A DNA stretch of 64,000 nucleotides, taken from assembly GCF_004335015.1 (NCBI RefSeq), contig NZ_RQRU01000002.1, positions 248,001-312,000 on the forward strand, written 5' to 3'. Of the stretch, positions 30,063 through 42,100 are shown in pieces. The position numbers and the translations under genes were made by a program. Under the pieces are notes generated by a model. The model was not told the origin of the DNA. It ran no database searches and saw only the letters and a list, made by a program, of their open reading frames with translations. The DNA comes from Psychrobacter pygoscelis (GTDB taxonomy: Bacteria > Pseudomonadota > Gammaproteobacteria > Pseudomonadales > Moraxellaceae). Every line of letters starts with the position of its first letter. The stretch's first letter is position 1.

Positions 30063-30530
30063 ATGACTCAGCCTTTAGACAATACTGATAAAGCGATATT
30101 AAACTTGCTGCAAGAGGATGCGACGCTGCCATTAAAGTCTATTGCAGAACAGGTCCACGTCTCAGTCGCTACGGCTCAGCGCCGTGTCCAACAATTAACA
30201 GAGTCAGGAGTGATTACTAAGCAAGTGGCTATCGTGGACCCTAATAAAGTGGGTTTTGGCCTGACAGTATTTGTGATGATAGAAATGGAGCGCTCAAACA
30301 CCTCGATGCAACATCGATTTGAGCGTTTGATGCATGAGCAGCCGCAAGTGATGAGCTGTTATGAAGTGTCAGGAGATTTTGATTTTTTATTGGCAGTCAA
30401 TGCCAAAAATATGAGTGACTACCACAGATTTACCCGAAACATCCTAACCTATGAGAACAACGTGCGCACTTTTAAGAGTCAGTTTGTTATGAACTTTACC
30501 AAAAGTGGCACTAAGATCTTTTTGGACTAA
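30063..30530 (+). CDS. Lrp/AsnC-family transcriptional regulator
   Basis: Leucine-responsive-type regulator of 155 residues. The N-terminal helix-turn-helix covers about residues 5-60 (DKAILNLLQEDATLPLKSIAEQV, SVATAQRRVQQL). A C-terminal RAM/ACT-like ligand-binding domain includes CYEVSGDFDFLLAV and FTRNIL. The ATG at 30063 is preferred over the TTG directly before it. It faces away from the rarD-like gene; many family members regulate the divergent neighbour. The effector cannot be read from the sequence. Confidence 0.92.
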   Translation: MTQPLDNTDKAILNLLQEDATLPLKSIAEQVHVSVATAQRRVQQLTESGVITKQVAIVDPNKVGFGLTVFVMIEMERSNTSMQHRFERLMHEQPQVMSCYEVSGDFDFLLAVNAKNMSDYHRFTRNILTYENNVRTFKSQFVMNFTKSGTKIFLD

Positions 30531-30651
30531 AAGTCCCAGTCGTCGTGAGCTCTGTCAACTACAACGGCTAACTTTGGTAACACGCACTATTTGCTAGCCT
30601 CTAATAAAAAGAATTATGCCTAGATAATAAAGCAAAGGCTGATTATTCTCT

Positions 30652-31140
30652 TTACAGTAAGTCCTTTCGGTACTGCACCATATGGGTTCTAGTCGCTAAC
30701 TTATCGCATAACGTCCGAAGAGTGGAGTTATCCTTTTCAGTCGTCCAATATACGTGATTGCATTCATTAACAGTCGCAAAATCATAAACTTGCTCTAACA
30801 AAACGCGTCCTACTCCTTGACCACGCGCTACTTCACTGACGAATAAATCTTCAAGGCAACAGCAAAAAGACGTACTCCAAGTATTGGGGTGCAATATCAC
30901 GTGAGTGATACCAACCAAAGTATCCTGATCTGCTGCATTCTTTTGCCAAGCACCGAAACCATAGACTAAAGTATCGCTTCCTAACAAATGCTGCCATGTT
31001 GATTGTATCGTGCTTTTGGGCAGCTTAGTCTCAAACAAGCTAAGATAGCGCTGCCATAACTCTAACCAACTCTCATAATGCGATTCAGACAATGGGTAGG
31101 TTTGTACGGTATTGTTATTGTTATTATTATTGTTATTCAA
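30652..31140 (-). CDS. GNAT-family N-acetyltransferase with poly-Asn N-terminus
   Basis: Predicted acetyl-CoA-dependent acetyltransferase of 162 residues. The acetyl-CoA-binding motif A is LEDLFVSEVARGQGVGRVLLEQV (key residues R-G-Q-G-V-G), followed by VYWTTEKDNSTLRTLCDKL, as in single-domain GNATs acting on small amines or thialysine-like substrates. The start codon is TTG, supported by AGGAG six bases before it. The first residues are a run of nine Asn encoded by mixed AAT/AAC triplets (31111-31137). Substrate unknown. Confidence 0.85.
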   Translation of the reverse strand: MNNNNNNNNNTVQTYPLSESHYESWLELWQRYLSLFETKLPKSTIQSTWQHLLGSDTLVYGFGAWQKNAADQDTLVGITHVILHPNTWSTSFCCCLEDLFVSEVARGQGVGRVLLEQVYDFATVNECNHVYWTTEKDNSTLRTLCDKLATRTHMVQYRKDLL

Positions 31141-32100
31141 TGTTTACTCCTAGCTTATTATGCCTATCTAATTTGATCATACTCTTGAACCTGAACTAAG
31201 TATTTCTTTAATATTTGGTGCAGATATATCGCCCCATTGTAGTGATTACAAAATAACTGCACTATAAGTGTGCAATTTTGGTTGATATTAACCTTTTTTA
31301 TGCAGCTGCCTTATTTACTCCTTAAGTCGCTAAATGTAATTTCATTATTGACCTTCAAACGCAGACTGCAAAAAATAACTTCTGTTTAATACACCTCTGT
31401 ATTAATGACCACCCATCTTCTTCATCCCCTCCATTAGTTTCTCTTAGAATCAGGTATAACGTATCCTACCTGTTTCTCCACTCAATTGTTTAATAAAATA
31501 ATACTAATTATATGTTTAGTCTAATCAATAATGCCTTAAAATTAGCTAAAATTATTCATAGGCAAAAATAATGCCAAAAGACACCTCTAATTTTACTCAC
31601 TAAAGTCATTGATATATATAATATTATTTTTTTATCAAAATAATACGCCCTTATAATAGGTTAAGTTAGCTCTATAAGATATAAAATAATTATTTTATTG
31701 CCAAGCGCTGTTTAGACCCTGAAAGCTAAGAGATAAAACTGCTTCATAAAAGAGTAGCTGGTGTAAATTTACTGACTAGCAGTTATGAGATAACGGAGGT
31801 GGGCATAAATGTATTCCAGCGACTTTGTGTCAAATCTAAAATGGATTGACTATATATAGCCATTTTCGCCAACAGTGATGAATAAGCACAGGTATGGTCT
31901 ATACTATATCCATATCCTATAAACTTAATTTCTTATAGAGCCACTACGTTTCGCACCATCTATACTCTTGTGACTTTGAGAAGCTAATTGCTGAGCATGA
32001 GAGCAACTGCTCCTATACAAAATTTTTAGGTGTAAGCACTAGCCCACAAAGCAAGAGCCTTGACCATGACCCTCAACAAACTTATAAAAAGGTAAACCCA
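31141..32100. other. 960-base AT-rich intergenic region
   Basis: Spacer between the acetyltransferase gene (minus) and the lipoprotein gene (plus). It carries long A/T tracts around 31540-31640. A 16-codon frame at 31809-31859 has an excellent ribosome binding site. A motif at 31832-31855 is also found, inverted, at about 11838-11861. No larger coding region is evident. Confidence 0.5.
31809..31859 (+). other. Possible very short leader peptide or relic
   Basis: ATG at 31809 follows GGAGGT with eight-base spacing and opens a 16-residue frame (MYSSDFVSNLKWIDYI) ending in TAG. The ribosome binding site is stronger than that of most real genes here. It may be a leader peptide for the following lipoprotein gene, a fragment of a mobile element, or chance. 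Confidence 0.25.
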
Positions 32101-33029
32101 TTGATAGATTCAACATTTCCTATTGTTAGGTATAAACGCTGGTTTCCATATACTAGTCCTGTGCATTTAGGGTCTAAGACGAGCGCTTTAGTCAGCGCTA
32201 CCATGGCACTGATGATGCTCACAAGCTGCCAAGATGCTAGTCACCCTAGCGCTGAAGACTCGGTACAGATTGAGATGCATGATGAGCGTCAGAACCCTAA
32301 CGTGACAACGACTGAGGGTCATGACCTTGCGGCTACTGAGATAACTTCTGAACCTCCAACTGAGACTGAGATCCAGCAGCCTGGCTCAGTGCTGCAAGTC
32401 GACTGGTCGAAGATCGATAGCGGCGTTTCTCCTATTGCGGCAACCAACTATGACTATCCCTTTGCGCTAGACAGTCAGCCTGTCACCTCTTATATGTCTT
32501 TTTTTGATGTCGATGCACCGACTGCCCAGCATAATCTTACGGTCGGCATGGCGAGTAATGAGGCACTATCTCGAGTGTTGGATCAATTGAGTAACCACTA
32601 TGTCGCACACGAATTAACCGACGGCAATGATATTAAGCTCATTATTCATACCACAGCTGACGTTGCTCCCAGTCGCCACGATTATGTCTTTGCAGATGAG
32701 TTTGCACGCGGGCTAAGTCTACCGATCATTATTCAACCTGATGGTAGTAAGCGGCCCAATCAATAATTGGAGCGAGAGCTACTGACGGTAAATCGCCTTT
32801 TATCAGTACATTGCCTACGGTTATTGATAATGAGATTCGGACAGTAGCAGCTGATACTCAAGCTGGCTTTGGCAACAGATTAGAGGCTATTCTTAGCGAA
32901 GCAAGACCTGCGACTGATGTAGAAGCGAGAAAGGTACGACTGCTTCAAAGCTATGACTATCATACCTCGGTCGATCCATTTTACTTAAGCGCTGCCAATC
33001 CTTCTGTGATCAGTAATCAGTATCACTAA
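32101..33029 (+). pseudogene. Probable lipoprotein of unknown function, frameshifted
   Basis: The first part (32101-32766) starts at TTG with AAAGG upstream and has a basic/hydrophobic leader ending in a lipobox (LMMLTSC, Cys43). A Thr/Glu-rich region and a folded-looking section ending DGSKRPNQ-stop follow. Immediately afterward a frame offset by -1 (open from 32751) continues as SIIGARATDGKSPFIST... to SVISNQYH at 33029, with plausible protein composition and no start or ribosome binding site of its own. The simplest reading is loss of one base within 32752-32766, for example in the CCC run. The intact product would be about 310 residues. I do not recognise the family. A terminator follows at 33058. 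A sequencing error could produce the same picture. Confidence 0.6.
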
Positions 33030-33386
33030 GTCATATTGGTTAGTCTTGGAAAATAAAAAAGACAGCACTGGCTGTCTTTATTGGTCTATGCTATGGCTTA
33101 TCATTGCTATTGTATGATGCTGACTTATGGTCATCTCGTGGTGAGAATGACGCTAAGCATTGAATGCTTTGGTTGGCTATATAGGAATTGGGATGGGTTT
33201 GGGGATAGGTTTGTCTGTGAGTACGACTAACGATTGAACAAAGACGAGACAGAGGGCATTTAGATTTAACAGCCTACTTTATCTCATACCTACATAACTA
33301 ATTATATACGTGTTTATAACTCATGCCTACAATGGTAGAATCACGGCTACAAATAGCTTACCTATCACAAGAGAATATATTACTCC
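33030..33386. other. Intergenic region upstream of the type II R-M genes
   Basis: Holds a rho-independent terminator (33058-33079) and the upstream region of the endonuclease gene. No controller-protein gene or obvious C-box dyad is seen. Confidence 0.5.
33058..33079 (+). terminator. Terminator after the lipoprotein gene
   Basis: Arms AAAGACAGC (33058-33066) and GCTGTCTTT (33071-33079) with an ACTG loop, followed by ATT. The A-run upstream makes it potentially bidirectional. Confidence 0.75.
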
Positions 33387-34403
33387 ATGCAGACTATTGA
33401 AGACCTGGCTCAAGATGCCTGTAATTATTGGCCAACTGAATTAGTGAAAGAAGCCGCTGATAAAAGCACTTTGATTCCGCTTCTAGAAACTCAAGATACC
33501 TTTCTAAGTCTTTTAAAAGTTGCTGATGCCACTCCTTATGCATGGAAGGATATGCTTACTCAAACTAAGTCCTTATCGGCTAATGTTTTTTTGAAGCACC
33601 TAATGGTACTTACTGATCTAGGTGGTGAGCGTCTACAACGCTATGCTAAAGACTTTTCTCAGTTGTTCCCAAAAGGAGTATTAGAGTTTGTATATGATGA
33701 TACTAATCACATCTATGAGTTTAGCAAACCTAAAAAACGTATTTGGAATAATAAAAAGCTAAGAGTCGAAAAATCTTTATTACTAGAAGAGCGACAGATA
33801 TTTACTGATGACATGCTTGATGTTTGTATGTTATTAATTTGGGGCGCTAATACGACTAATCCTATATACCTACCAGATGAAATCTTAGAAAAAGCAATTA
33901 TTGGCAGTTTAATTGGTAATAGCGATAAGTTAGATAAATATGTCAAAGAGCGTTATTTATTTGTCAGTCGCCAAATTGGTGGTTCTACAGCTAACGATCT
34001 GGGTTATATTTGTGAAGCGTATATTAAGGACAAATTAGAGAATTTACTACCAGACCATTATAATCTTGCAGGACATACGTTAGAAAACGTCACTTTAAAT
34101 GATACCCAACTTACTAAATTTGATTTAGTTGTTTTAAATTCTATAACAAACCGCTCTATAGGCATAGAAATCAGTTTCCAAGTTACTACTAACTCTGTTA
34201 TTGAGAGAAAGGCACAGAATGCTAATAACAGACAACAACTTGCCCATCAGAATGGTCATAAAGTTGGCTATATTATCGATGGTTCGGGTAACTTTCAGAG
34301 AAAAAGTGCTATTCAAAACATACTGAACTATAGTGATTGCACTGTTAATTTTTCTGAGAATGGTTTGTTAAAAATGGCTAATTATATAAAAGATAATGTT
34401 TAA
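33387..34403 (+). CDS. Type II restriction endonuclease (predicted)
   Basis: A 338-residue protein predicted to be the nuclease partner of the cytosine methyltransferase whose ATG overlaps its stop by one base (TAATG). A PD-(D/E)XK-like core is visible near the C-terminus: FDLVVLNS (Asp246), then IGIEISFQVTTN (Glu261 and Gln265), followed by a basic helix VIERKAQNANNRQQL and a strand VGYIIDGSGNF. The N-terminal 200 residues are helical and unassigned. The recognition sequence cannot be read. Base composition is clearly more AT-rich than neighbouring ligA, consistent with horizontal gain. Confidence 0.75.
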   Translation: MQTIEDLAQDACNYWPTELVKEAADKSTLIPLLETQDTFLSLLKVADATPYAWKDMLTQTKSLSANVFLKHLMVLTDLGGERLQRYAKDFSQLFPKGVLEFVYDDTNHIYEFSKPKKRIWNNKKLRVEKSLLLEERQIFTDDMLDVCMLLIWGANTTNPIYLPDEILEKAIIGSLIGNSDKLDKYVKERYLFVSRQIGGSTANDLGYICEAYIKDKLENLLPDHYNLAGHTLENVTLNDTQLTKFDLVVLNSITNRSIGIEISFQVTTNSVIERKAQNANNRQQLAHQNGHKVGYIIDGSGNFQRKSAIQNILNYSDCTVNFSENGLLKMANYIKDNV

Positions 34404-35668
34404 TGATAAGATTTATAGATTTATTTGCTGGAACAGGTGGTATCAGACTTGGCTTTGAACAAGCCCTAAATGAGCTAGGTATAAAGTCAAAATGTATTCT
34501 GAGCGCAGAAATAGATAAAGAAGCATGTAAAACTTATGAGGCAAATTTTGGTGAAAACGCCTACTGTGATATTACACAACTGTCTGAGGTAGAAGACTTT
34601 GATGTTCTTCTTGCAGGATTTCCTTGTCAGGCCTTTTCTTCTGCAGGAAAAAGATTAGGGTTTGAAGATACAAGAGGTACTTTATTCTTCGATGTAGCTC
34701 GTTTAATCAAAAGTAAACAGCCATCACTATGTATTCTCGAGAATGTACGAGGTTTAGTAGGTCACAATAGAGGAAGAACTTTTGAGACTATTAAAAATGT
34801 CTTAAGCGATTTAGGCTATAAGTTTGAGTATAGATTACTAAACTCTAGTAACTATGGGTTAGCTCAAAATCGTGTACGTATTTACATAGTAGCAGTCAAA
34901 GACTTTTCTCCAATACTTACATTAGCTAATGATGTTGGTGCTGTAGACTCTCATGCTTTTAAAAATAACTTGATGAATGGTAATTTATTTCATGAACATC
35001 AATCAGTATTAGTTAAAGATATTCTAGAAAACAATCCGAATGCTAAATATGACTGCTCTGAAGAATTTACTAAGAAGTTAACTAAGGTATTAGAAGGCGA
35101 TCTAAATAAGCTACATGGTATACGCCTTATCGATAGTCGAGGTGGCAACTCCATTCATTCGTGGGATTTAGGTCTGCGCGGTGAATGCTCAGTGCATGAA
35201 ATAGAATTTATGGATTTGCTAATCGCTAATCGTCGAAAAAAAATTTTTGGTACGCACCAAGATGGTAAAGCCCTTAGTAAAAAACAAATAGAAACTTTTT
35301 ATCCTTATGATGATATTGACTCAATTATTAGTTCTCTATTGCAAAAACGCTATATTAAGGAAGCGAATGGGCTATATAATCTGGTTGCAGGTAATATGTC
35401 ATTTGAAGTTTTCAAATTTCTTGACCCTGATAGTATCTCCATCACATTAACGGCCTCTGATTCTAATCGGTTAGGTGTATACCATAATGGGCGTGTGCGG
35501 CGTCTTACACCTAGAGAATGTGCAAGATTACAAGGCTTTCCTGACTCTTATGTCTTACACCCTAAGGATACCTGTGCTTATAAACAATTCGGTAATGCAG
35601 TAAGCGTTCCTGTAATCAAAGCACTTGTTAAAGATGTTATGATTCATAACCCTAACCTTTTTAAATAA
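34403..35668 (+). CDS. DNA (cytosine-5-)-methyltransferase
   Basis: Modification enzyme of the type II system. The m5C motifs occur in order: FIDLFAGTGGIRLGFE (I), AGFPCQAFSSAGKR (IV, catalytic Cys75), ENVRGLV (VI), QNRVRIYIVA (VIII), RRLTPRECARLQGFP (IX) and QFGNAVSVPV (X). Between VIII and IX is a target-recognition region of about 190 residues, including IHSWDLGLRGECS and a helical segment LLIANRRKKIFG. That determines the sequence methylated, which I cannot deduce. At 421 residues it has normal length. The last codons overlap a 10-bp inverted repeat (35652-35682) without a T-run. Confidence 0.95.
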   Translation: MIRFIDLFAGTGGIRLGFEQALNELGIKSKCILSAEIDKEACKTYEANFGENAYCDITQLSEVEDFDVLLAGFPCQAFSSAGKRLGFEDTRGTLFFDVARLIKSKQPSLCILENVRGLVGHNRGRTFETIKNVLSDLGYKFEYRLLNSSNYGLAQNRVRIYIVAVKDFSPILTLANDVGAVDSHAFKNNLMNGNLFHEHQSVLVKDILENNPNAKYDCSEEFTKKLTKVLEGDLNKLHGIRLIDSRGGNSIHSWDLGLRGECSVHEIEFMDLLIANRRKKIFGTHQDGKALSKKQIETFYPYDDIDSIISSLLQKRYIKEANGLYNLVAGNMSFEVFKFLDPDSISITLTASDSNRLGVYHNGRVRRLTPRECARLQGFPDSYVLHPKDTCAYKQFGNAVSVPVIKALVKDVMIHNPNLFK

Positions 35669-35727
35669 GCTTAAAAGGTTAGCAGTTCATATATCTAATT
35701 ATATATACCTTTGTCAAACATAATATT

Positions 35728-37857
<2,130 letters not shown>

Positions 37858-38403
37858 TCAAATATTCAGATGACGATATGATAGCAAGATTGCAGCGTGG
37901 ATGGCACGAGAGAGCGGTATAAAAGTAGTTGTTATTCGTACATTATTACGCCTAGTCATCTTCGCTCAGGAGGCATCGTTGCCTATGGAGGTAGCGTTTC
38001 AATGCTGCTATAGCAGGGGTTAGCAGTCAGGCTATCTGAATAGCAGTTTGGCAAATTATGCCATGATGATTTTGATAGATAATTGTGGATACTATGACTG
38101 TTGCTGCTAGAAAGAGGGAAATTTTATATTTTAGGTGGTATGTAGTATGTAACGACTATCCTAGAGGCTTATCAGCCACGACTGTTGGCGCTCAATGACT
38201 AAATATAGCCACTTATATCATCAAGCTGACAACTATCTTACCTGGCTTGCTCGGCACTGAGGGCTAGAGTTAAGAGGTATCTCTGCCTAACAACTTGCTC
38301 ACTACTCGCCAATCTTTGCCGAGCCTGCAAAACCAGTGCAGAAAGCGCACTTTAATATTTATAAGGATATTCGCTGCAAAACGCTATCGTCAGTAATCTT
38401 TAA

Positions 38404-38580
38404 CACCTCATCAAAGGTAAAGTGGCAAGTGCTAAAAGCTTGCTAAACCCAGCCACTACTCTAAAACTCCTGAAAGAACAGCAGGTGGGTAAGTCCAAGA
38501 CTATTTTGATAACAGCGGCTAGCTTAAGTATTGGTATAGGGATGATCAAGGAGCCTGCAAAGCTGGATCTCAAACTATGA
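38404..38580 (+). other. Possible gene relic (58 codons)
   Basis: A stop-free stretch whose translation (for example SLLNPATTLKLLKEQQVGKS and ASLSIGIGMIKEPAKLDL) has the texture of real protein: amphipathic Leu/Lys spacing and balanced residues. There is no start codon with a ribosome binding site and a stop precedes it directly. It may be a decayed fragment of an inserted gene. I do not recognise a family. Confidence 0.3.
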
Positions 38581-38588
38581 CCCCACCT

Positions 38589-38630
38589 CGCCATGATGGG
38601 CAGATACAAGTGGATTGCGGCATCGCTAGC
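38589..38630 (+). repeat. REP-like element, single copy
   Basis: The first 22 bases (from CGCCATGATGGGC) are identical to 43111-43132 and the remaining 20 are similar with substitutions. It is therefore a second copy of half of the inverted-repeat element near zipA. It lies just past the possible gene relic. Confidence 0.65.
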
Positions 38631-39162
38631 CTTCTTATTCATTGATTCATATTTTATTGAAGTCACTACTCTTTTAGACCTATGTTATAGGTCTTTAACT
38701 CCTGATTAGTTTCTAGAGCAATAAATTCTTTAAATTACCGTCTCACGACTCCCTTCTCCTTTAGTTCCTTAAAATATCTACCATTACCTGCGCCTCCATA
38801 GGTGCATCTAGTAACGTAATGATTATCGATTACCCCCTACGCGCTTAGTCCCTATTGTCAGGTTATTGGACATAATTAGAAGGAATTTTCATAACGATAC
38901 TTTATAAATATCTTTAAAAAACCTCGGTTTACTCCTATACTCATATGATAAATGAACGATTGTTAACTAATTTATTAGCTGTAGTTAACAAAGGTGTAGC
39001 GATATTAAATACTGCTATAACTGTGTGATTCGATCGTCAAGGAATAGTTCACTACCAACTGAATTAGTGATACCAACCAATCTAGTGCTTTCGCTATTTT
39101 GGCATTATCTCGATAATGCTAAATGCCGATATGGATTGTTTTAACTGTAATTAGGATAATTT

Positions 39163-42100
39163 ATGAACCACGTATATCGTATTATTTGGAACCGCACTTT
39201 AGGCATGTGGCAATGTGTGGCTGAGACCGCAAAATCCATGGGCAAACGCTCACATTCTAAAACCCAATCCTCATCCAGTCAGCGAAGCTTGGCACTCAAG
39301 CCTTTAACGCTGGCGCTACTGGCTATTTCTGCGCCTGCAATAGCGGATGTTACCTATGATGATGGGAAAACAACGTCTCTACCAAGTGATGTCGGTGTAG
39401 ATCAGACATTGACAGTGACCAATGGTTCTACTGTTACCGCTACCAATGTCGGTATTGGTAACCAAGGTACAGGTGCGCTAATTATTAATGACAATAGCCA
39501 CTTTGATGCTAGCGAATCTATTGGTGTGGCCCTGCAAAAAGGCAGTAATGGTAGTATAAAAGCTAGCGGTGCAGGCACAACTATCAGTGCTAAGAATGTG
39601 AATGTGGGTGAAATTGGCACTGGAGATTTTCACGCTGAAAAAGGAGCAAAAACTTCAGTTTCAGATTCGCTAGCTATAGCACTTATAGAAGGTAGTACGG
39701 GTACTTTAACTTTGACTGATGACAATACCTCTCTAAGCGCTAAATTACTGGGCGTGGGTAATAGAGGTTCAGCGACATTAACAGTAGAAAAAGGCGCAGA
39801 CGTTCAAGTTGCAACTGATACTATCGTAGGCCACAGAAACGTTAGTAATGGTAATGCGACTATAACGGGCCAAGGAACTACCTTAAATTCTGGAAACGTA
39901 CTGATAGGTAATCAAGGCCAAGGGAACTTAACTGTAAAGGATGGGGCAAGCTTTAAAGCAAAAACTGACTTTGTCGTTGGTGTCGCTAATGGCTCTAATG
40001 GTACAGCCACTATCTCTGGAGAAAAATCTACAGGTAGTGCAGAGCGAGTTTTGATAGGTAATGACGGTAAAGGGCGGCTTAAGATTGACAAAGGAGCCAA
40101 AGTTACTGCTAATGGCGTGGCAAGTATTGGAACAAAAAGCACTGCAGATGGTGAGATACAACTGACCGATGCGGGCTCTCAATTATCAGCAGTTGAGTTG
40201 TATGTTGGTGATGAAGGAGCTGGAGCGTTAAAGGTTCAATCGGGCAGCCAAGTCACTATCGATAACTTAACTATAGTTAGCCGAGAATTGTCTGGTAAAG
40301 GTCAAATCGATATTACCGGTAAAGGCAGTAAGTTTAAAGGAGATAATCTTGTTGTTGGTCATAAGGGTGAAGGTGTCTTCAATATCACTAAGGGCGGTAA
40401 CGCTGAATTCAGCACTTTTGCACGTATTGGCCAAGCTAACTTCATAAAAAATAATAGTACTATCAATGTAACAGATGCAGGTTCTAATCTGACTGCTGAC
40501 GAGATTCAAGTTGGCTTTGAGGGTATCGGTAAGCTAAATATTAATAATGGCGCCTCTGCAGAAGCAAATAAAACATTGCTCGGACTAAAGCGCTTTGGCG
40601 CAGGTGTCATCAACGTAACGGGATCAGACTCTAAGCTAACTACCAACCAATTGGCTATAGGTAGCCAAGCTAGTGGCGGTGTGGTGGTCGATGATAAAGG
40701 CTATGTTAAAGTGAAAGATTTGGCCGTTATTGGTGATAACTCATTTGCCTCCGGTACTCTGACTGTGGATAACAACAGTGTATTCGAGTCACCTAAAGTT
40801 ATCGTCGGCAACAATGGTAACGGCAACATTAACTTAAACAACAAGGGTACTCTACTTACCCAATCACTGACTGCGCCAAATACCACAGGCGCAAAGGTGA
40901 ACTTTGACGGTGGCATACTGCGCTTATCCGGCAATCAAGATGCTCTATTCGATGGCTTTTTGTTTGGAACTCGGGGTGACGTCAACATCAAAGCTGGTGG
41001 CGCCACCATTGATACTCAAAGTTATGACGCGGGTATTGCTACTGCTAAGCTGAGTGGCGAAGGTCAATTGACCAAGCTTGGCAGCGGTACACTCAGTATG
41101 AAAACCGCCAGTAAAGATTGGCAAGGCGGTACCAATATTCAAAAGGGTATCTTAAAGCTCGATGGCGACTACACCATGACCGAAGGTGAGAAGCTGACCA
41201 TCGGTGTGGACAATATGAGCGACTACGGCAAGCTGCAAGTGAGTGGTCAGGCAAAATTAACTCAAGGTGAGCTGTTCGTTGACGCTGCCGATGCACAAAA
41301 CTTGGTGGAAGATGGGGTGTTGGCCGATGTGGTCAGTGCGAATAAGCGTGAAGGCGAGTTTAAAAAGGTCTCTGATAATAGTCGCTACTTTAATCTTGAG
41401 GCGGACTATACAAAAGCTAACGCCGTTGACTTAAAATTAGTGTCTGCTACCAAGCCTGAAACCAAGCCTGAAACCAAGCCTGAAACCAAGCCTGAAACCA
41501 AGCCTGAAACCAAGCCTGAAACCAAGCCTGAGACCAAGCCTGAGACAATCAGTCAAGACGTTATCGCTCAGAACAACTATGCTGCCCGCGATGTCGCACG
41601 AGTGCTAGACAAGGCTATTCAAACGGATACCGATGGCGAATTAGCAAAGTCATTTGTCGGTATAAAAACAACTGAGCAAGGTGCCAACGCTGCGAGTGAG
41701 ACACTACCATTATTCACAGGAATGGTCTCGCGCCTACTGCTCGATGACTCAAGACACCTCACTGATACAGTGGCGCAGCGTAGTATCGATCGTAGCATCC
41801 GTCCTGAAGGCAATGTCTGGGGCAAAATCACGGGTCATAGTGGTCAGCAAGACCCTAATGGTAGCTTGCCAGGTTATCAAAACGATGACTTAAGTGTCGT
41901 TGTAGGTGCTGATACTATGTTAGATAGTAACTGGCGTCTTGGCGCGGCTGTCGCTTATAACCAGAGCGATGCTGACACGGATGGTCACTTAATCAATCAC
42001 GAGATGACTGCCGATACTTGGCGCGTCTTAGGCTATGGTGACTATCAGGCCGGTAATACTATCGTTGACTTCCAAGCAGGTGGTGGTAACAGCCGTATTA

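Noticed and set aside
32740-32770. Programmed -1 ribosomal frameshift in the lipoprotein gene
   Set aside because: No slippery X-XXY-YYZ heptamer or downstream stem is visible, so mutation or sequencing error is more likely.
35652-35682. Terminator after the cytosine methyltransferase
   Set aside because: Ten-bp arms are present, but there is no T-run on either side and the left arm lies in the coding end.
38400-38666. Minus-strand frame over the ligA-autotransporter spacer
   Set aside because: The opposite strand has the more protein-like translation and the frame overlaps the REP-like repeat; no ribosome binding site.
41449-41544. CRISPR-like array
   Set aside because: The direct repeats have no spacers and encode an in-frame peptide linker.
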